Both the position numbers and the translations under genes were made by a program. Below, in pieces: positions 12,701 through 27,700 of a stretch of 64,000 nt of DNA. Each line of letters begins with the position of its first letter. Position 1 is the first letter of the stretch. Under the pieces are notes generated by a model. That model had not been told where the DNA came from. It saw only the letters and a program-made list of their open reading frames with translations, and searched no databases. Source of the stretch: Litomosoides sigmodontis. Lineage: Eukaryota > Nematoda > Chromadorea > Rhabditida > Onchocercidae. The DNA lies in assembly GCA_963070105.1 (NCBI GenBank), contig OY718803.1:3950507-4014506 (forward strand), written 5' to 3'.

Positions 12701-15700
12701 TTTGGTGACTCGCTGAAGTTACCTGCACAACTGGTGAATAAATCGAAAAGGTTGCATAGTTGATGCTGCAGTTCTTCACCGGTCTGTACATTATCATTCG
12801 TAGACGCATCATTTCTGGTTATCGTTCACATTGCTTGCAGCGTATCGAACTGGATGCAATTGGGTTCAAAATAGTTGCACTTACAAGCTCGAAAGATTTA
12901 CTAGCTGTGTGTGGCTTGAATCAGTGTGTCATTTTACGAATTAATAAAGATGGCGATGTATCTGAAAGACAGAATGTTGAATTTGCTAACTCATATCCAT
13001 CTTATGCTGTTCCTAAAGTATGTTTTTGATGATCTTCCTTGGGAAATTACAATCTTATTTTAATAGATTTATCCGTTATTTTATCAAAATTCTTAATAGA
13101 AGAGGATTCATGAGTATGTAGAATACTATTTTTTTATGTGTGAGGTAGAACTGGGTGAGAAAAACCAAGTCCTGTTCAATTGTTTTAATGTGCACAACAT
13201 TTCCCTCCTTCATAGAGTCAAGTGTTACTACTGTGATGTAATCGTGGTAATTTCTAAGAGCAATTATTATAGGCTATAAAATAAGTTTTGTTCTCGCAAG
13301 TTTAGCTACTTCCATCCGTTGTTAATTATTTTGTCTCGCCAAATCAGTCTTTTTCAAGGTGAGATTGATTGATAATGATAATGGTAGTATGATAGCTATT
13401 GCGGCACTACAGTTCATTCGAATTTACGATTTAAATGTGGCGAATGTTCCATCAACTTTTGAATTCGTACTTCCAGTGGGTGATGTTACCGAATTGGCTT
13501 TTGGTATGTGAGTTTCATATCTGCGAAAACTATCAACTTATTTTCAGATTCAATTTTGAATTTGTATATGTTGAAAATTATTTGTATATTTTGAAGTGTG
13601 AATTGCTGTTTATGATACCTCCTTATAGGTAAGCGCGATGATGGTTTGGTCGTTATTGTTGTTCTCTCGTCAGCCGGACACGTTTATGTGGAGGAATTAG
13701 AAAAAGCTAGACGTGCTGATGGAGCTTCTTACTTTATGACAACGACACTTCAGTTACCAACAACATCCGGTGCCATTTCCATGCATTATTCAGCAGAAAC
13801 TCGATTTTTATTCGTTTCTATGGAAAGTAAGCTTTGCTGCTTAAACGACTACTTTTTAAATGGATGTTTAAATGGACTTACTAGAATTGACTTATATTAT
13901 CAATCATTAATTTAAATGTATTTTTCTCAGGCAGTTCTTGTTTCAGATAATACTTATGTGCTGCATTTCAATGGCACAGAATTTGAAGGAGCGAAAGATC
14001 TTCAATTGGACTTCCCGTTAACGAATTGGTGTGAATGCGCTGGAGTCTTCGCGGGTCTCTCGCATCCATCCTGTACCTCTACTGTTTTCCTCTATCCATG
14101 TGGTAGTACTATATATACACAAACGAAAATTTCAACTGATCGTGTAACAGCTCAGTGCATGCTTCTTGGCTCGGATTGTGTTTCTCAACTTCTCATACAA
14201 ATCCTGGCAAATCAAACCCTGCAACTGTTTCGAAGGTTGCCATTATTTTTACAGTGCAAGATTGTCAAGAATTAAGTTCAGTCTGTTAAATGCAATTGTG
14301 ATGCAGATGCATGTTGAACATCTAGCGTGCGTTTTAAATTCTCAAGAAAGTATAAGAAAAAGTATTTCGTACTGGTTAAGTCAGCTTTTCGAACTGTTTT
14401 TGCAACTATAAAATTGTTTAAGGACAGATTGCTTTCTTAGATAATGATAATGATATTTATTGATATTTTTGAAAGGTAAAAATACTTGTCATTTGCTCTT
14501 CTCTTCGAAAGATTGAAAAACTGAATTTCAGTTGTTGGTTAATGGAGCCTGATTTTTGGGTAAAAGATGTGGAGCATTCAATGCTGGAAACAGAAGTAAG
14601 ACCGTATACCGTGGAGGATGACATACCAGAACCAGATATGGTCACAGTATTTGAGCAGTGCCGTCCAGTACAAAAGTTGGAATTTTTCAGCAGAGCACTT
14701 GCACATGTTTATGACACTGCTGAACTAACAAAAAGAATTACCTCTTCTGGGATGAGCGCTGTTTGTCTGAAGGTATGTTTTATTGTTTCTTTCATCCATA
14801 CATTGTGTGTAGCTCTTGCAAAGTGGTCCTCAAATTGGATAACGATCATATGTTTCCGGTACAGCACTATACAGTCTGTATTTCTTTCTTAAGATGTACG
14901 GACATAAAACTCCTCTCAATTTTTGATGTAAAATTTCTTGTCAGTTTTAGCAAAGAGAGTTTGAAATTGTGGTGAAGAACCTAGATTGGAACTACATCAT
15001 ATGCGCACTACGTATCCAAGTAACACCGGATAAGTGTCCAACAAGTGTTACGGTTTTTGGCAAAAAGATCAATCTGCAAACAAAGGTGTCACGAATGTTC
15101 GATATACGGTTGACTCGAAAACAGTCCCTTAGTTGGTAAATTTTTTCAACTTGCCAATGTTTTTTTTTGCTTTAATTTTCCCCATAGGTATCACCATATT
15201 TGTGTGATAATCATATTAAACGCATTTAAATATAATTGTTCTAATCTGATTCGCGCATTATAGAAGCAAAAAATGTCAAAATGCAATTCGGAATAGTAGA
15301 ATGAGTAATATTTTCGGAAGTTTAAGTGGGTTTAAAAGGCAATTCTGTTAACCGCGCATCCTTAGGAGTACTCCAACTCTTTTTGTTGATTCAGAATTAT
15401 AAGTTTGCAATCTTTATAGTCCAAAGAATACGTATATTGGCCCTTCTAAATCTCCTAATGACTGATTGCACTAAATCGAAGCCCGACGCTGGTGAAAGTT
15501 TGAGAGCATTATCTAAAACTGTTTATCGATCTAAAGGTTTAGTGCAACGCAGTCTATAATTTAAATTTTAAAATATATTTTGCTGCTGTGCAGCTGCTTC
15601 TGCAGGAGCAACTAATTAATGTTGAATTTTTGTTTGCAATGTCTTTGCTTATGTGCGATTATATATTTACAGCAACAATGAAGTGACGTTGAATTTCGTA

Positions 15701-18700
15701 TGTAATAATATACCTGCACAAATTTGGTCAATTAAGATAAGTTCTTTTTCATCTTTTCGGACTAAATTAAAAAAAATTCCTTTTCTCATTTTGAAAACAT
15801 TTCAATATATAATTTAAAATTTAATTGAGTTTTTATCTTTTGTAATAGATTGTAAGATTTTTAGGTTTTCGGTAAAACAAAAAAGGAGTTTGGTTTTCCT
15901 ATGGCCTCCTTTCGTTTTGACCAAATTATTACTCTCCCTGAACACCTCGTTGCCTCATTTATCTCTACGTGCTGCAGGCTGCATTATTTTGCAAAATGGA
16001 AGGTTATCCTTTTTAGTTTATTTTTTCATAACAGTAGCATTTACAAGTTTTGTATATGTTATCGAATTGATGATTTCCTTCGTAAATGATGAATTCAAAA
16101 AATATTTCTTGCTTTCGTTCAGTTTTGACGAAGGAACAGTCATAGACCAACTTTTCATACCTTTAAAGCTACATCAGTATAATTTTTTTATATTTTTCTT
16201 TTAGAGCATGGATTGGCTTCTTCCATTTACGTTAAAGTTTACAGCTCCAGACTTTGAGCATGTTATAGTGAGTCATCGAGCATTGATCTTATTGAGGCAT
16301 TTGTCACCTACGCCATCGTCATTTCTCGAACAAAAGGTTGTTGAAGCAATATCTTAAAAAAGTATCAAGCTGGTGAATATCGAAATATTTCAGCGGGATT
16401 CAGTATGATTAAAAAAAATAATTTTTTCATGAATATAAGAATTTTACTTCATATGGTATGACTTCTATCAACAAATTTTACTGTTTTTTTCCAATTCCAG
16501 GACGCTGCTTTATTTTCGTCATTGATAAATCATCGTAAGGCAGGAACCTTGCAACTATCACTCTTCAACGCCTTCGCTGCTCAGTTGAAAGTTATGACTT
16601 TGCACCGTATAGCATCATTTCATCAACTAATTAAAAAACGTTAGTTTTGTTGATTTTCTTAAATGAATTTTTCATACAGGATTCAGCTGCGGCATTTCGT
16701 TGTTAAGAAAATCTACCTTTTATTCCTTCCGAAAACGATCGTGGTTTTTTTTGGGGTTTTTGATGAACAGTGTTTTTTAGAATTGGCCAATAAGGAGAGC
16801 GTTGACAACAATACGGTGTTGTTGTTGTTTAGTACAATGTTAATGTGAATTTATTTAAAAAACGTCTTGATATTTACTTTCTTAATTTATTATTTAGTAA
16901 CTTAATGGAATTAGTGAAGAGACTTAAATCATTAAATAATGGTAGCTATAATGATATTTAAAAAACTTAAACGAGCTGAGTGAAATGGTTAAACTGAAAT
17001 CATCTAAATAAAACACCAGATAAGATGCCGGAGGTAAGTATAATAATAAGGAATTTTTTTTGCAAAATTGACAAAATAAGAAAAGTAGAAATAGAAATAT
17101 TTTAGATTTCGGTGATATACTTCCTTTCTTGAAAATGTGCCTTGACTTCGTCTCGTCGAATGATTTTGCTGCGGATGCAGTGCTGGAGGAGCTCTTGATA
17201 TCTGCTTTTGTGTATCTGGCTGTAAACGTGGAAAATTCGTCAGAAATTATACAATTGATCTTGGAAATATTGTTCTCGGATGTTCGTTTTCAAAAGTTTT
17301 TAAATATCTTTTAGTTTTTTTAAACGCTTCAAGAGTATAATCTATGAGGACTATTTGAACAGTATTCGCCAATAATGGTGATCTAAAAGTAGTAATCATT
17401 TATGCTTTATTTGACCTTAATATTCAAAACGTATTAATATAATATTAATACTTTAAAGATTTTTTAATTCCAGAATATAGTCATTGCCCATCGGTGCAAA
17501 TGTTTGATGTCATCAATAATTTCGAACTACTGCATTGCAAATGTGCAGAATCATAGCAATTTGTTCTCATTTATTGGTGCTCTTACACCCTCAACTTTAA
17601 CGGATAAAAGTATGACTTTTGCTGAAGGACTGCAGATGGGTGTTGTAAGTCAAAGTGCTACTGGAGGATTTAAGCCGGCGATTATTGATGAACTTCAAAA
17701 TCAAATAAATAAGGAGAGGAACATCATCGTTCATTTCAAGTTTTCACCGGATTTAGAGGATTTTAAAAGAAGTAAATTTTCTTGTTTCATAGAGTTTTCT
17801 AGAATTTGCTATGTTATACGGACAAATCACGTGCTTCGAACCTTCCGATTAGTTATGATAGTGCAGTGATATTATTAACAATATCACATATAATCGATAT
17901 AATGACTCTGTTCATGAGTTTTTTTCTGAAAAAATGCGCCACTGACTAGTATGTGCACATTTTGTATTCTCCCAAATAAACACGTAAATATATATTTTCA
18001 ATACAATCAAACTTGATTTTTGGCTTCATTAGCCTAATTTTCTAATTTTCTAATAAATAAAAGTTTTAAATGTTAGAATTGACACGCGTGTTTTATTAAT
18101 CATGCTCATGTTTTTCTAGAAATCGCCTGGATCGGGCAGTTGTTGCTAGCCTTTGTCTCTCGTCTTGATGTTTGTAATTACAGTGGGGTGCGCTGTTTGG
18201 CACCTGCACAGACAATACTTTTTTTGATGGGTCAACATGCTCCTGATCAGCTGACTGACCTTGTAAGTAATTATTAGATTTTAGAATTTGATATTGAAAA
18301 AATTTTGCAAATTTGAAACGTGTCGGCACATATCAGTGATTTCAGATGGACTATTTGATAAATGGGTTGGACTTTAGCAAAGTGCAGACAAAAAGAACGG
18401 TGAAGGCTGAACGTGATCAAATTATTTTACGTCTAATATACGTTATTCTTGTTCAATGTACGTCACATAATTGGCCATCCAGGAGTAGCAGAAAGATAAT
18501 CGATGAAACGGTTCACCAAATCGCAATTCCAAAAAGTGAAGAAGTTAGTTTTTTGTAAAATGACAAGATCTTCCGTTATGTTAAGGAAAATCTTCCGTTA
18601 TGTTCAGAGCTATTTAATTTAGAACTACAAATATTTAGAACTACAAACAGAGCTATTTAATTTAGAACTACAAAAAAAAGTTATGTGCTAGTGATTTGCA

Positions 18701-21700
18701 TGTCCTGCACATGTTTTGGTTGTAGTGCAAATGTTTTGTTTGAAAGCATTGAAAATTTTAGAAGTAATGCCAAATTTTTTTATGTTTTGCTTAACAGGAG
18801 TAAGTAAAATTGTTCCATGCTTTTAAAACTTCGCCGTTTGTAGCATGATGTTGCTGACAAAGCAACAATCGTACCGGCTGGAAGTGTTGATGAAGGAGAC
18901 GATGCAGAGGCTGGTGGAGAATCCGACCTAGAGCAGATGGAGGGTATGGATCTTGCAGGTGACGTATCGTCATCTAGTCGCGATGCAACACCGCAACAGG
19001 ACGATGCTGACGTTTTGACAATGAATATTATTCCACAAGTGGAAAATAAAGAACACGACGATGTGTCTGCAATTCCTGAGCCGCAAGTTGCTTTGGCTCT
19101 CAAAGTTGCACATACTTTAGTTAGTGTAAAATGTTTATAAAAAATAGTGTATGGGGAAACTTCTTTCTTATGTAATTGATCACTGGTTGTGAATTAGTTC
19201 TGCGTATGATTAGATTCTTAATGCTTTAAGCTTTTCAAATGAGGCACAAAGATGTTGTTAGTGCAAACGGGAGAACTAGAAGGAAGGTGTAGAAAAGTGG
19301 TTACTCATGAACATTGAAAACTCGAACAGCGTTGAATTTTAAGCTAGTTTTTGGAAATTTTGTTTTTCGTAAATTTTAAAATTGAATGTTTCAGGTGTCT
19401 TTGGGAGCCCTGAATTATTGTTATGCTCTCTTGAAATCTTTAAAGACCGAATGGTTTGGACAAATGCGTTCTTCTGAACAAAGTACCCAGAAGCTTTCTC
19501 CTATCCCACCAGAGCTACAACCTGATCTTTCACCATTATTCAACGCTCGTGTTTTGAATGTCAACCCAGGAAATGTCTTTTCGATGTACACAACACTGCT
19601 TATCGAAATAGCACTTCGATTGCCCTATCAGGTAAAGTTTAGTTTTATATTGATGACTTGCGATGTCATTTCATTTTTCATATTTTGTCTTTTAGCTGCA
19701 GGCTCTACCTTAAGACGAAATGAAATATGGCTCTCGACTAGATACTTAATCAATTTTTGTTCTTTGCAATGAAGCACTGTTGTACTGATTAAATAATCCA
19801 GGTTCAGATTCTTGAAATAACTGGATAAAATGCCGTTTGAACGGAGGTTCTTCAAGAAGATAATGGATTACTTTAAACTTTTCGGGCCTCAGAAGGCATG
19901 GCATCATGCGATTTCTTTCATTTTTTCATCTCTTCATACACTAATATAAATTATTAATGAATCAAACAGCACTAGGAAATGATTTATTCCCACTTTCCAA
20001 CTTATTTTTAGCTTAAAAAAGTTCTGGGCGACGAGCTGCTCTTGAACAACAAATGGACGAATCTTTTATGCGATTACATTACACAGGAACCATCAACAAT
20101 GCGCAGGCTTGCTCGGAAGCTGCTTTTGTTAATATGTGGTTCTGACACGGTTGGTTGACTTACTATAAACCTTAATTAATTCTCTACTTCCGAGTTTCTA
20201 TCCCGGTATATTTCACTTTGTTTTGCAAATGGCGAAATAAGTAGATATTTAGCTCACTGCACATTACGCCGATCGATCTAATCCATTTACTTATTTAGAA
20301 ATGTTGCTTCAACTTATTCTGTAATTTTTCCAGCTCAAGTATCGACAAGTTCGTGATGAGCATATCATTCATGATTTGCTGGCTAATTTGATGAGGCGCT
20401 TGAAGGGTCGTTCAAGTTTAGAATATTTTGAATTAAGCGATATCGTTTGCCGCATCGGCGGAATCGCAGCGGTTTCTGAAAGGCGCTGTATTGTTTGGCA
20501 GAGGATATGCTTGAAGGAAGTGAGTTATCTACCGTCTTTCTTGACTCGGGTTTTGCTTTCAAAATTGAAAACTAAAAAACTCTTTTTTAGCTGCCGTGGT
20601 TGATGGAACTAGCGTGTATGATGCCTGACGTTGCGTGTGATGCTGTTCTTAATCTCATTCTGCTGGCTATTCGAACATCCGAAGATTCTGATGATGAAAT
20701 GTTGTGTTGTTCACTGGTTAATATGCTTTTAGACGAGCAAAAGCCGTATACATTATTCAGAAGGCTGATTACAAGGTATTTTTTGTGCTTTAATTATTCA
20801 CAGTTACGCCAATATTTTGAAAAGGATATTCTTGATGGTCGTTTGTGGAGAGTAGTTTCATTCCCATGAAGTATGTGACTTTTATGGCCATAGTTTTTTT
20901 TACAAGTTATTTTTCGGAGCAAAATTCTGTAGGTAGTCCTTGTGGATCAGTTTGTTGAGCATTGCCCTTAATCTGTCAATTTCTAGCGTTAGGATATATA
21001 TTTAAAAAATCGAACAAAATAAATTCTAGCTTAATGTTATAAAGTTTATGGATTTTCATATTTGCAGGTTTCTGTTGGGCGAAAATGAAGAAAGACGTTG
21101 GACATTGCATGCTATCTTGCGTGCTACATTACAGCTTGCATCGCGACCCAATCAGTTGCGGTTAATTAATTACCTCTACAGATATACGTGGTCATATGCG
21201 CAACGAATGGGTAGTCGAGCTGCGCAGCTAGTAGATCTTCTATCTTGCTATCTACCTCGATTCTTATCAAAGTTAGCTTCTTTATCTCTACGTTCGTGGA
21301 AAATAATTAGCATTCTGTAGGATTATTTTACAGAATGCTAATTATTTTTACGTCAAGGCTTTGGAATTCTTTAAAGCTGAATGTTCCATTTGTTCATCTA
21401 AGTCTTCGGATAGGGAACCATTGAATTCTATTTTTTTGATAGAAAAATGTTGGAGACAGTTCCTCATAATTTTATTGTAGTTTTTTGTTTTTGAGAGATG
21501 AACTGATTATGGTTTATAAAGAAGCAGCAGCTACAATCAGTGAAGCACTATGCATGTTAGAAAAAAGTCGGAGTTCGGTTCTTTTCCAAAAACTGTGCGA
21601 ATTTATCGGTAAGTTTTTAAACTCTCGCTTTAGTTGTTTTATTTTATTTTTAAGGTATTAATATTACAAAACCTTCCAGGATCACCAGATATTTCTGTGC

Positions 21701-24700
21701 TGAGTAAATCTCCATGTCTGATATGTTCGAATTTGGATCACCCAATGGAACAGCTAAAATTGTCAGCAATTAAGTTGGATTCTCGCTTCACTACGTCGGC
21801 GCAAATGATCAAGTTGATGAGTCACTTCGAGGTGTGCATGATTTACTTCTCGGGACAATTTGCTATATGTCCAAAGAGTTTTAATGTTAATTGTGACACT
21901 GTAAAGTTTAAAGGAAATTCGGAGAAATAATTTTAGATGTAGTATAAATAACTACAAAATGAAGTTATAGGTATCACGGATCATTATACGTTTGAGCGAA
22001 ATCAAACGATCGAAGATGGTGAAGCGCTTCAAATTCTACTATTGCAATAAAGTGCTTGAATCTGCAGTGGATCTTAAAAATCGACCTGAACTTTGGGAGA
22101 AAGCAGCTGATGTTAAGGTTATTTGGATTTCTTTTAAAGGCTTATAACGAAATTATAGCGTAGACATTTTGTAACTTCACAATGTGCATTATAGTTATGA
22201 GCAACCGTCCATACCGATCCGCTTTATTTTAGTTCATAAACCCTCACATATTGATAGCAGGCTTAATTTTTCATTTCATCCACGAAGAGTATATCTGCAG
22301 GTAAATCATGGAGACACAGAAATTGATGTGCAACTCCCAATCCCGGTTATTACTTGTAATGTTATCCTGGAAATGGCAGAATTTTATGATACAAACGCAA
22401 CCGGAGCTGCAGACGCGCCAGAATTCGTGCACTGTCCACGGTGTTCTACGTCGGTAGCACCGAATCCGGGGATTTGCTCGAACTGCGGTGAAAATGTCTT
22501 TCAATGTGTGAAATGTCGAGCAATTAATTATGATGAGAAGGTTCTTTTTGATTTCATTAATTTTTAGTTTCTATGTTTTTTCGAAGGTATATGGTTTGAA
22601 TTGTACAGTGAAGAAGAAAAAATAATTCGAAATAGAGTAACTGTTTTTATCGTTGGGCTTATATGTTAGTGACTGACTTCAGCTGTCAGTGCTGTACTCT
22701 TATCCATTTTTCCTTTTAAATGATTGAGTTACTCATTTTGTTTGTGTTTGCATTTATTCAGGAACCATTTTTATGTAATTCTTGCGGTTTCTGTAAATAT
22801 GCTCGCCTGGAAGCAGTACTGGTTGGCCGATCATTGCCTTCAGTGCAGCCAATCGAGGACGACAATGACCGAAAGACAGTGAGGCATTCCTATTGAGTAA
22901 CATTAGGAAGATGTAAAACGCATATTTTTTACCCAGGTCACGTGCTTTTTATAGCTTTGAGCAGCAACTTAGGCGAAAATTTAAGGTATCTAAAATGCTC
23001 TTTATTCAGGGCATATTAAATACAAAACACACACTCTAGGAATATTTGCTTTTGGATAGTTACGTGCACCGCTGAAACGCGATCTACTGCTTCTTGACGG
23101 ATATATTTTGCCATGAGCGGTATTTTTGATTTTTCAATAAATACATCAGCAATTCAGCCCAAGCTACCTACAGTAGTTAAGATTTAACAGCTAATAATTA
23201 AAAAAAAAGTATTTTCAGACATATGCTCTTATGGAAACTTTACTAAATGACATCGAATCGACACGTTGTCATCTTGGAATAATTAACGCTCTGCTGGAAA
23301 GGTGTTCTTGGGATTCAGAACCGGTTCTTCGACCAAATATGATTGTAAAGCACATAACTTTGCAATCATTTACAAATTTTATATCAAGTTTGAATTTGAA
23401 AGAGGTGAGGCTTTCATCGCAGGTAGCACTCAATATTTGATTCAATTGAGAACATTAGTGATTATTTTGATATTTTGGGACAATTATTCAATTTTTTTAT
23501 AGAGTTGTACGCTTTCAACACTGTATCATAATGCAGAGAAATTACATAATAAATTGTGTGAGCAAACTCATCAGTTAGCCGCATTTCGAGCGGAACTTCT
23601 TCGTTATGATATCGAAAATGGTGATGAAGCATTGCCGGACAAGCCTCTCACCAGTAATTTTCATTCCAACTCGTAAGTTTCTTTATGAGTATTTTCGCAA
23701 CTCTACTAAGATCACACTCTACCATTATTAGTCTGTATTGTATAATTCATTATTCTCGAACTGGTCAAAATGAGGTTGCATTTTTATACATAATTTTATA
23801 TAGTGTTGGGACTTAGTTCTATTAAGATTTGTATTAGTACTTGGAAACTCTCATTTGTTGCTTTTATAATTAAACATATAACACTTGTGTTTTTAGGTTT
23901 TCAGAGAAATTGCATCTCGTAAATATTTTCAGTGATTATTGCGTGGGTTGTGTGTCCGCATTAATAGTACACTGTGTTGCTTTAATACAAGCAGCATGTA
24001 ATGATGCAAACACGATGGAAGAAATTATTCGTGAAGACTTTGTTTTCAGTCGACTGGTAGGTTTTGCAAATAAAAATGTAGTTCCGTTTAATCAGTTCTA
24101 TTTAAGCTGTTAATTTTTTTCGGATTAAATTATATGTGTAATATTTGACCGTAATTTTGTCCGTAAATAAAATGGAACTGGCTGATTTGATAATTAGTGT
24201 GTTGTATATTTAATTGTTTTATTGTATAAGCAAAAAGTTGTGTTGGATCAGTTACTGATTAACATTTTTATTGGATCAGTTGCTGATTAAGCAGTAAAAA
24301 GTGAGACGGAGATTTTAACCGAAATGCGAGAGACGGATCATGTTAGAGAGCAAAGTAACCGATCAATAAAATAAATAGCATTCTCTTTTCAATGTTAATA
24401 AAAGTTTGAGGAGCATTAAGCAGAGCGTGATTTGTGGGTGTATCTTCTTTGCTACATTGGTTCCTTTTTAGGTGACTGGATGTGCACTTGGCGACCCAAT
24501 CGCTCGTTCTATTCATAATTTAATTTGGAATCTTTCGGAAGTGAGCAGGGAAGCGACGCAAAAAATGTGTGAATTGGTAGAGAGTGGTTCTCTTCCATGT
24601 TACTTGCTAACTAAGTCGATATTTGAAAACAAATTTCGGTAGTTATTTGCATGTTGTATGATAGAGGACTGATTTAATTCAGTAGCACTTTCTAAATTGT

Positions 24701-27700
24701 TGATTTAGTTCTATAAGCGAAGAGCTTATGTGAGGTTAACCTGTGCTGTTGTTATCGCTTTTCATATCTTCATCCTATTTCATCCTTGTTGACATACTAT
24801 ATGGGTGGATATGGTTTAGATTTTGGGAACAGAAATTGCGCTGCTTGATACGCATGGCTGTGGTGGGAAACGGCAGCAGTGAGATAGATTTGCATGCATT
24901 GGCTGTGTTTTTGAAAATTTGCTCACCGTATTCAACAAATCTAAAAAATACTTCTATGTTGGATTTATCCGATTTTAGTACGGATAAACTGAGAAGTGGT
25001 GGTACTCTTGCAGGTAATATTTTTTAGTATAAGAACAAACTTTATTCATGTGACACAGTATTTACTGGGTTATTTTGTAATATTATGTCTTGTTGGTCAT
25101 TACAAAGGATACTTCCATCAGGTTTTGTTTTATCTAAACATGAAGAACAGCGGTCAAGGACAGTTTTGGGTTCCTCGCGAAATAATGATCTGGAAGATAA
25201 TGATAGAGAAAATGAACAAGAGGAAGTGGAACAGGTCTGTGCATTTCTTTGTTCTGCTAAGTCATGGTCTGTTTAAAAATTGAGAAAAAATTGCTTCAGG
25301 ACCATTCGCAAATACTATTAGATTTCTTCATAGTGAAGTCGTTACCTTGTGAAAACTATATAGCAACTTCATAAAATATGCAGATTTTTATGATACAACA
25401 TGTTAGACAAGATGTCGTAGCAGTGACTTTTTCGTAAATAATGGAGAATTCATCTGAAAAGAGCAGTCTCAGATAAGTTATACTTTATAGAACCTTGTTC
25501 TGGATGACACTATTCTGCATAAAATCATGGAAGATATGAAAATATTAGACGAAGAACAACCTGATTTCGATAAATTACTCATACCGTCTGAACGATTTCC
25601 AACTACTGCGTGGCTGGATGGAAGGTAAGAATGCACTGATTTTTGGTATTTCTTAATATAAAAAGAGCGATGTTATCTTCAGACTTCTGTTTTTTCTAGA
25701 ATCATTGATTTCTACAAAGCTTTTTCTTAATATAAAAAGAGCGATGTTATCTTCAGACTTCTGTTTTTTCTAGAATCATTGATTTCTACAAAGCTTTTAA
25801 ACTTCAAATGTGGAAATTTGTAGATTTATTTGGGCCGAATATACGGGACTGCTGCAGAACGAGGGTCCAGAAAGGGAACGCAGCATCCTCCAATACTTGA
25901 AACGCTGTGCTGAAAGTGACTCAAAACGAAAATTTGTCAGTTTCTGAACTTCTAACTACTTCTTCTAAAACTTTTGATTTAGGGCGGAAAAATGGCCCTA
26001 CTTCACTTTACTTTTCTAAAATCTACGAACTTAAGATAGGTCTGGCATATTTTCTGGACCAATTTGGAGAAAATTATCCGCACATATGTTAGGCAAATGT
26101 CTTTCGAAATATAATTCGTAATCATTGCTTCTCTTACTAAACAATAAATGAGGTCTTTTGTGTATCTAGCTAATTTTCGAAATAATATATAGCACTGTTT
26201 CTAACTTTGCAGTCATTAGACCAGTGGCTCGCTCGTTGCATGTTTTCGTCAGTAGCAGCAATTCGTACTGCAACATGTCGTTTGCTTGTGATGCTCTGCT
26301 TTGAAATCTGCGATGGTGGGGCGCAAATGGGATCACCTGTAGATATAGCTCTGGTACTGCAAAAGTAAGTTTCATTTCTGTTAATTGTAGTTTGTGATGT
26401 AATTTTTCTGATTATCGAGCTTTGATTACGTTGATATACAATGTAATTTTTTCTGTTAAAAAAATGATGTGCATTATGTTCAGATATACCATTGCAAATT
26501 TTTGTGCAAGGTTTTCCTTTCTTTTATATTTTGGAGTTCTTATAGTGAGGTTAGCTAGCGGAAAAGTCACAATTCGAAAAGATTAAATTTTGAGATAAAT
26601 AAGACAAGCATGGCTCTTCTTATGTTTTGCTTTGGAATGGCCTGAATTTCAAGGATTTAATTCAAATTTAAATGTAACTAGTATTAGCGGTATTACAGAA
26701 CCTAACTTGCGTCATCGCATGTCAAAGAAATTTGATGTTATTGATATCTGAAGTTGGATGTAAGATTTAAGAAAGTGCTTCTTTTTTACCCTCGAAAATG
26801 TGTTTCATTGACTGCATTTTCATTTTTGACGGTAATAATTTTCTTCATTTTCAATCGAAAACTTGTCCAGGGTATTATTATGGATGAGGAAAATCCGGAA
26901 CATTTCTGCTGATAATATTGATGAATATTTTTGTTTGGTGAGAACTCTACTAACGGCAAGTGAAATTCATGATGCTCTAATATCCAAACCAATTGAATTC
27001 CATGTCGATGTCGTGAAGCGTATTTTATTGGTACATTATGTTTTTTTTTTCTCGTTTGCTGTAATATTGACGAATGGTGTTGACGAAGTCATTACTTATA
27101 ACTGGACTGATATGGATGATAAGTTGTTAAGGAATGCCAATTACAACGTGCCGAGGAATTCTGAATCTTATTAGTTCTGTGGAGTACTTTTTTTTTTCTT
27201 TATAATTTTTTACAGGCAAGTTTGGATGTACGTGTATGTGAAGTGAGCGAGTTACCAAGTGATCTTTCCACTGGAATTCTGTTGCACCATCTTATTCGTA
27301 AGTTCATCTTGATCGTCAGCAGAGAATTTTCTACATTGAAAATTTATTTGATTACTTTTTATTAAAGTGAGTAAATACGGAATGGTGTTCACTACCTAAT
27401 ATATCCTTTCAGAGGTATTGAATTGTATGATAAGAATGGATAAACGGGGTTGGGCTTTGCTGTATCGATCTACTCCTATTATACTTCCACTTCTGCTTCG
27501 AGCTGCTTGTGCACTCAAACAAGTTAATATTCATCGTACCTTGTAAGTTTAATTGTATTCTAATATTTAATCGAAAATAAATTCGATAACGTCGCGAAGA
27601 CAGTGAGACGTTATCGAATAGTAACTGCAAACTACAATATTTTCAGTTATGTGAACGAATCTGCCAAAGATCTTAGTATGTTGTTAATGCGCATTGCATT

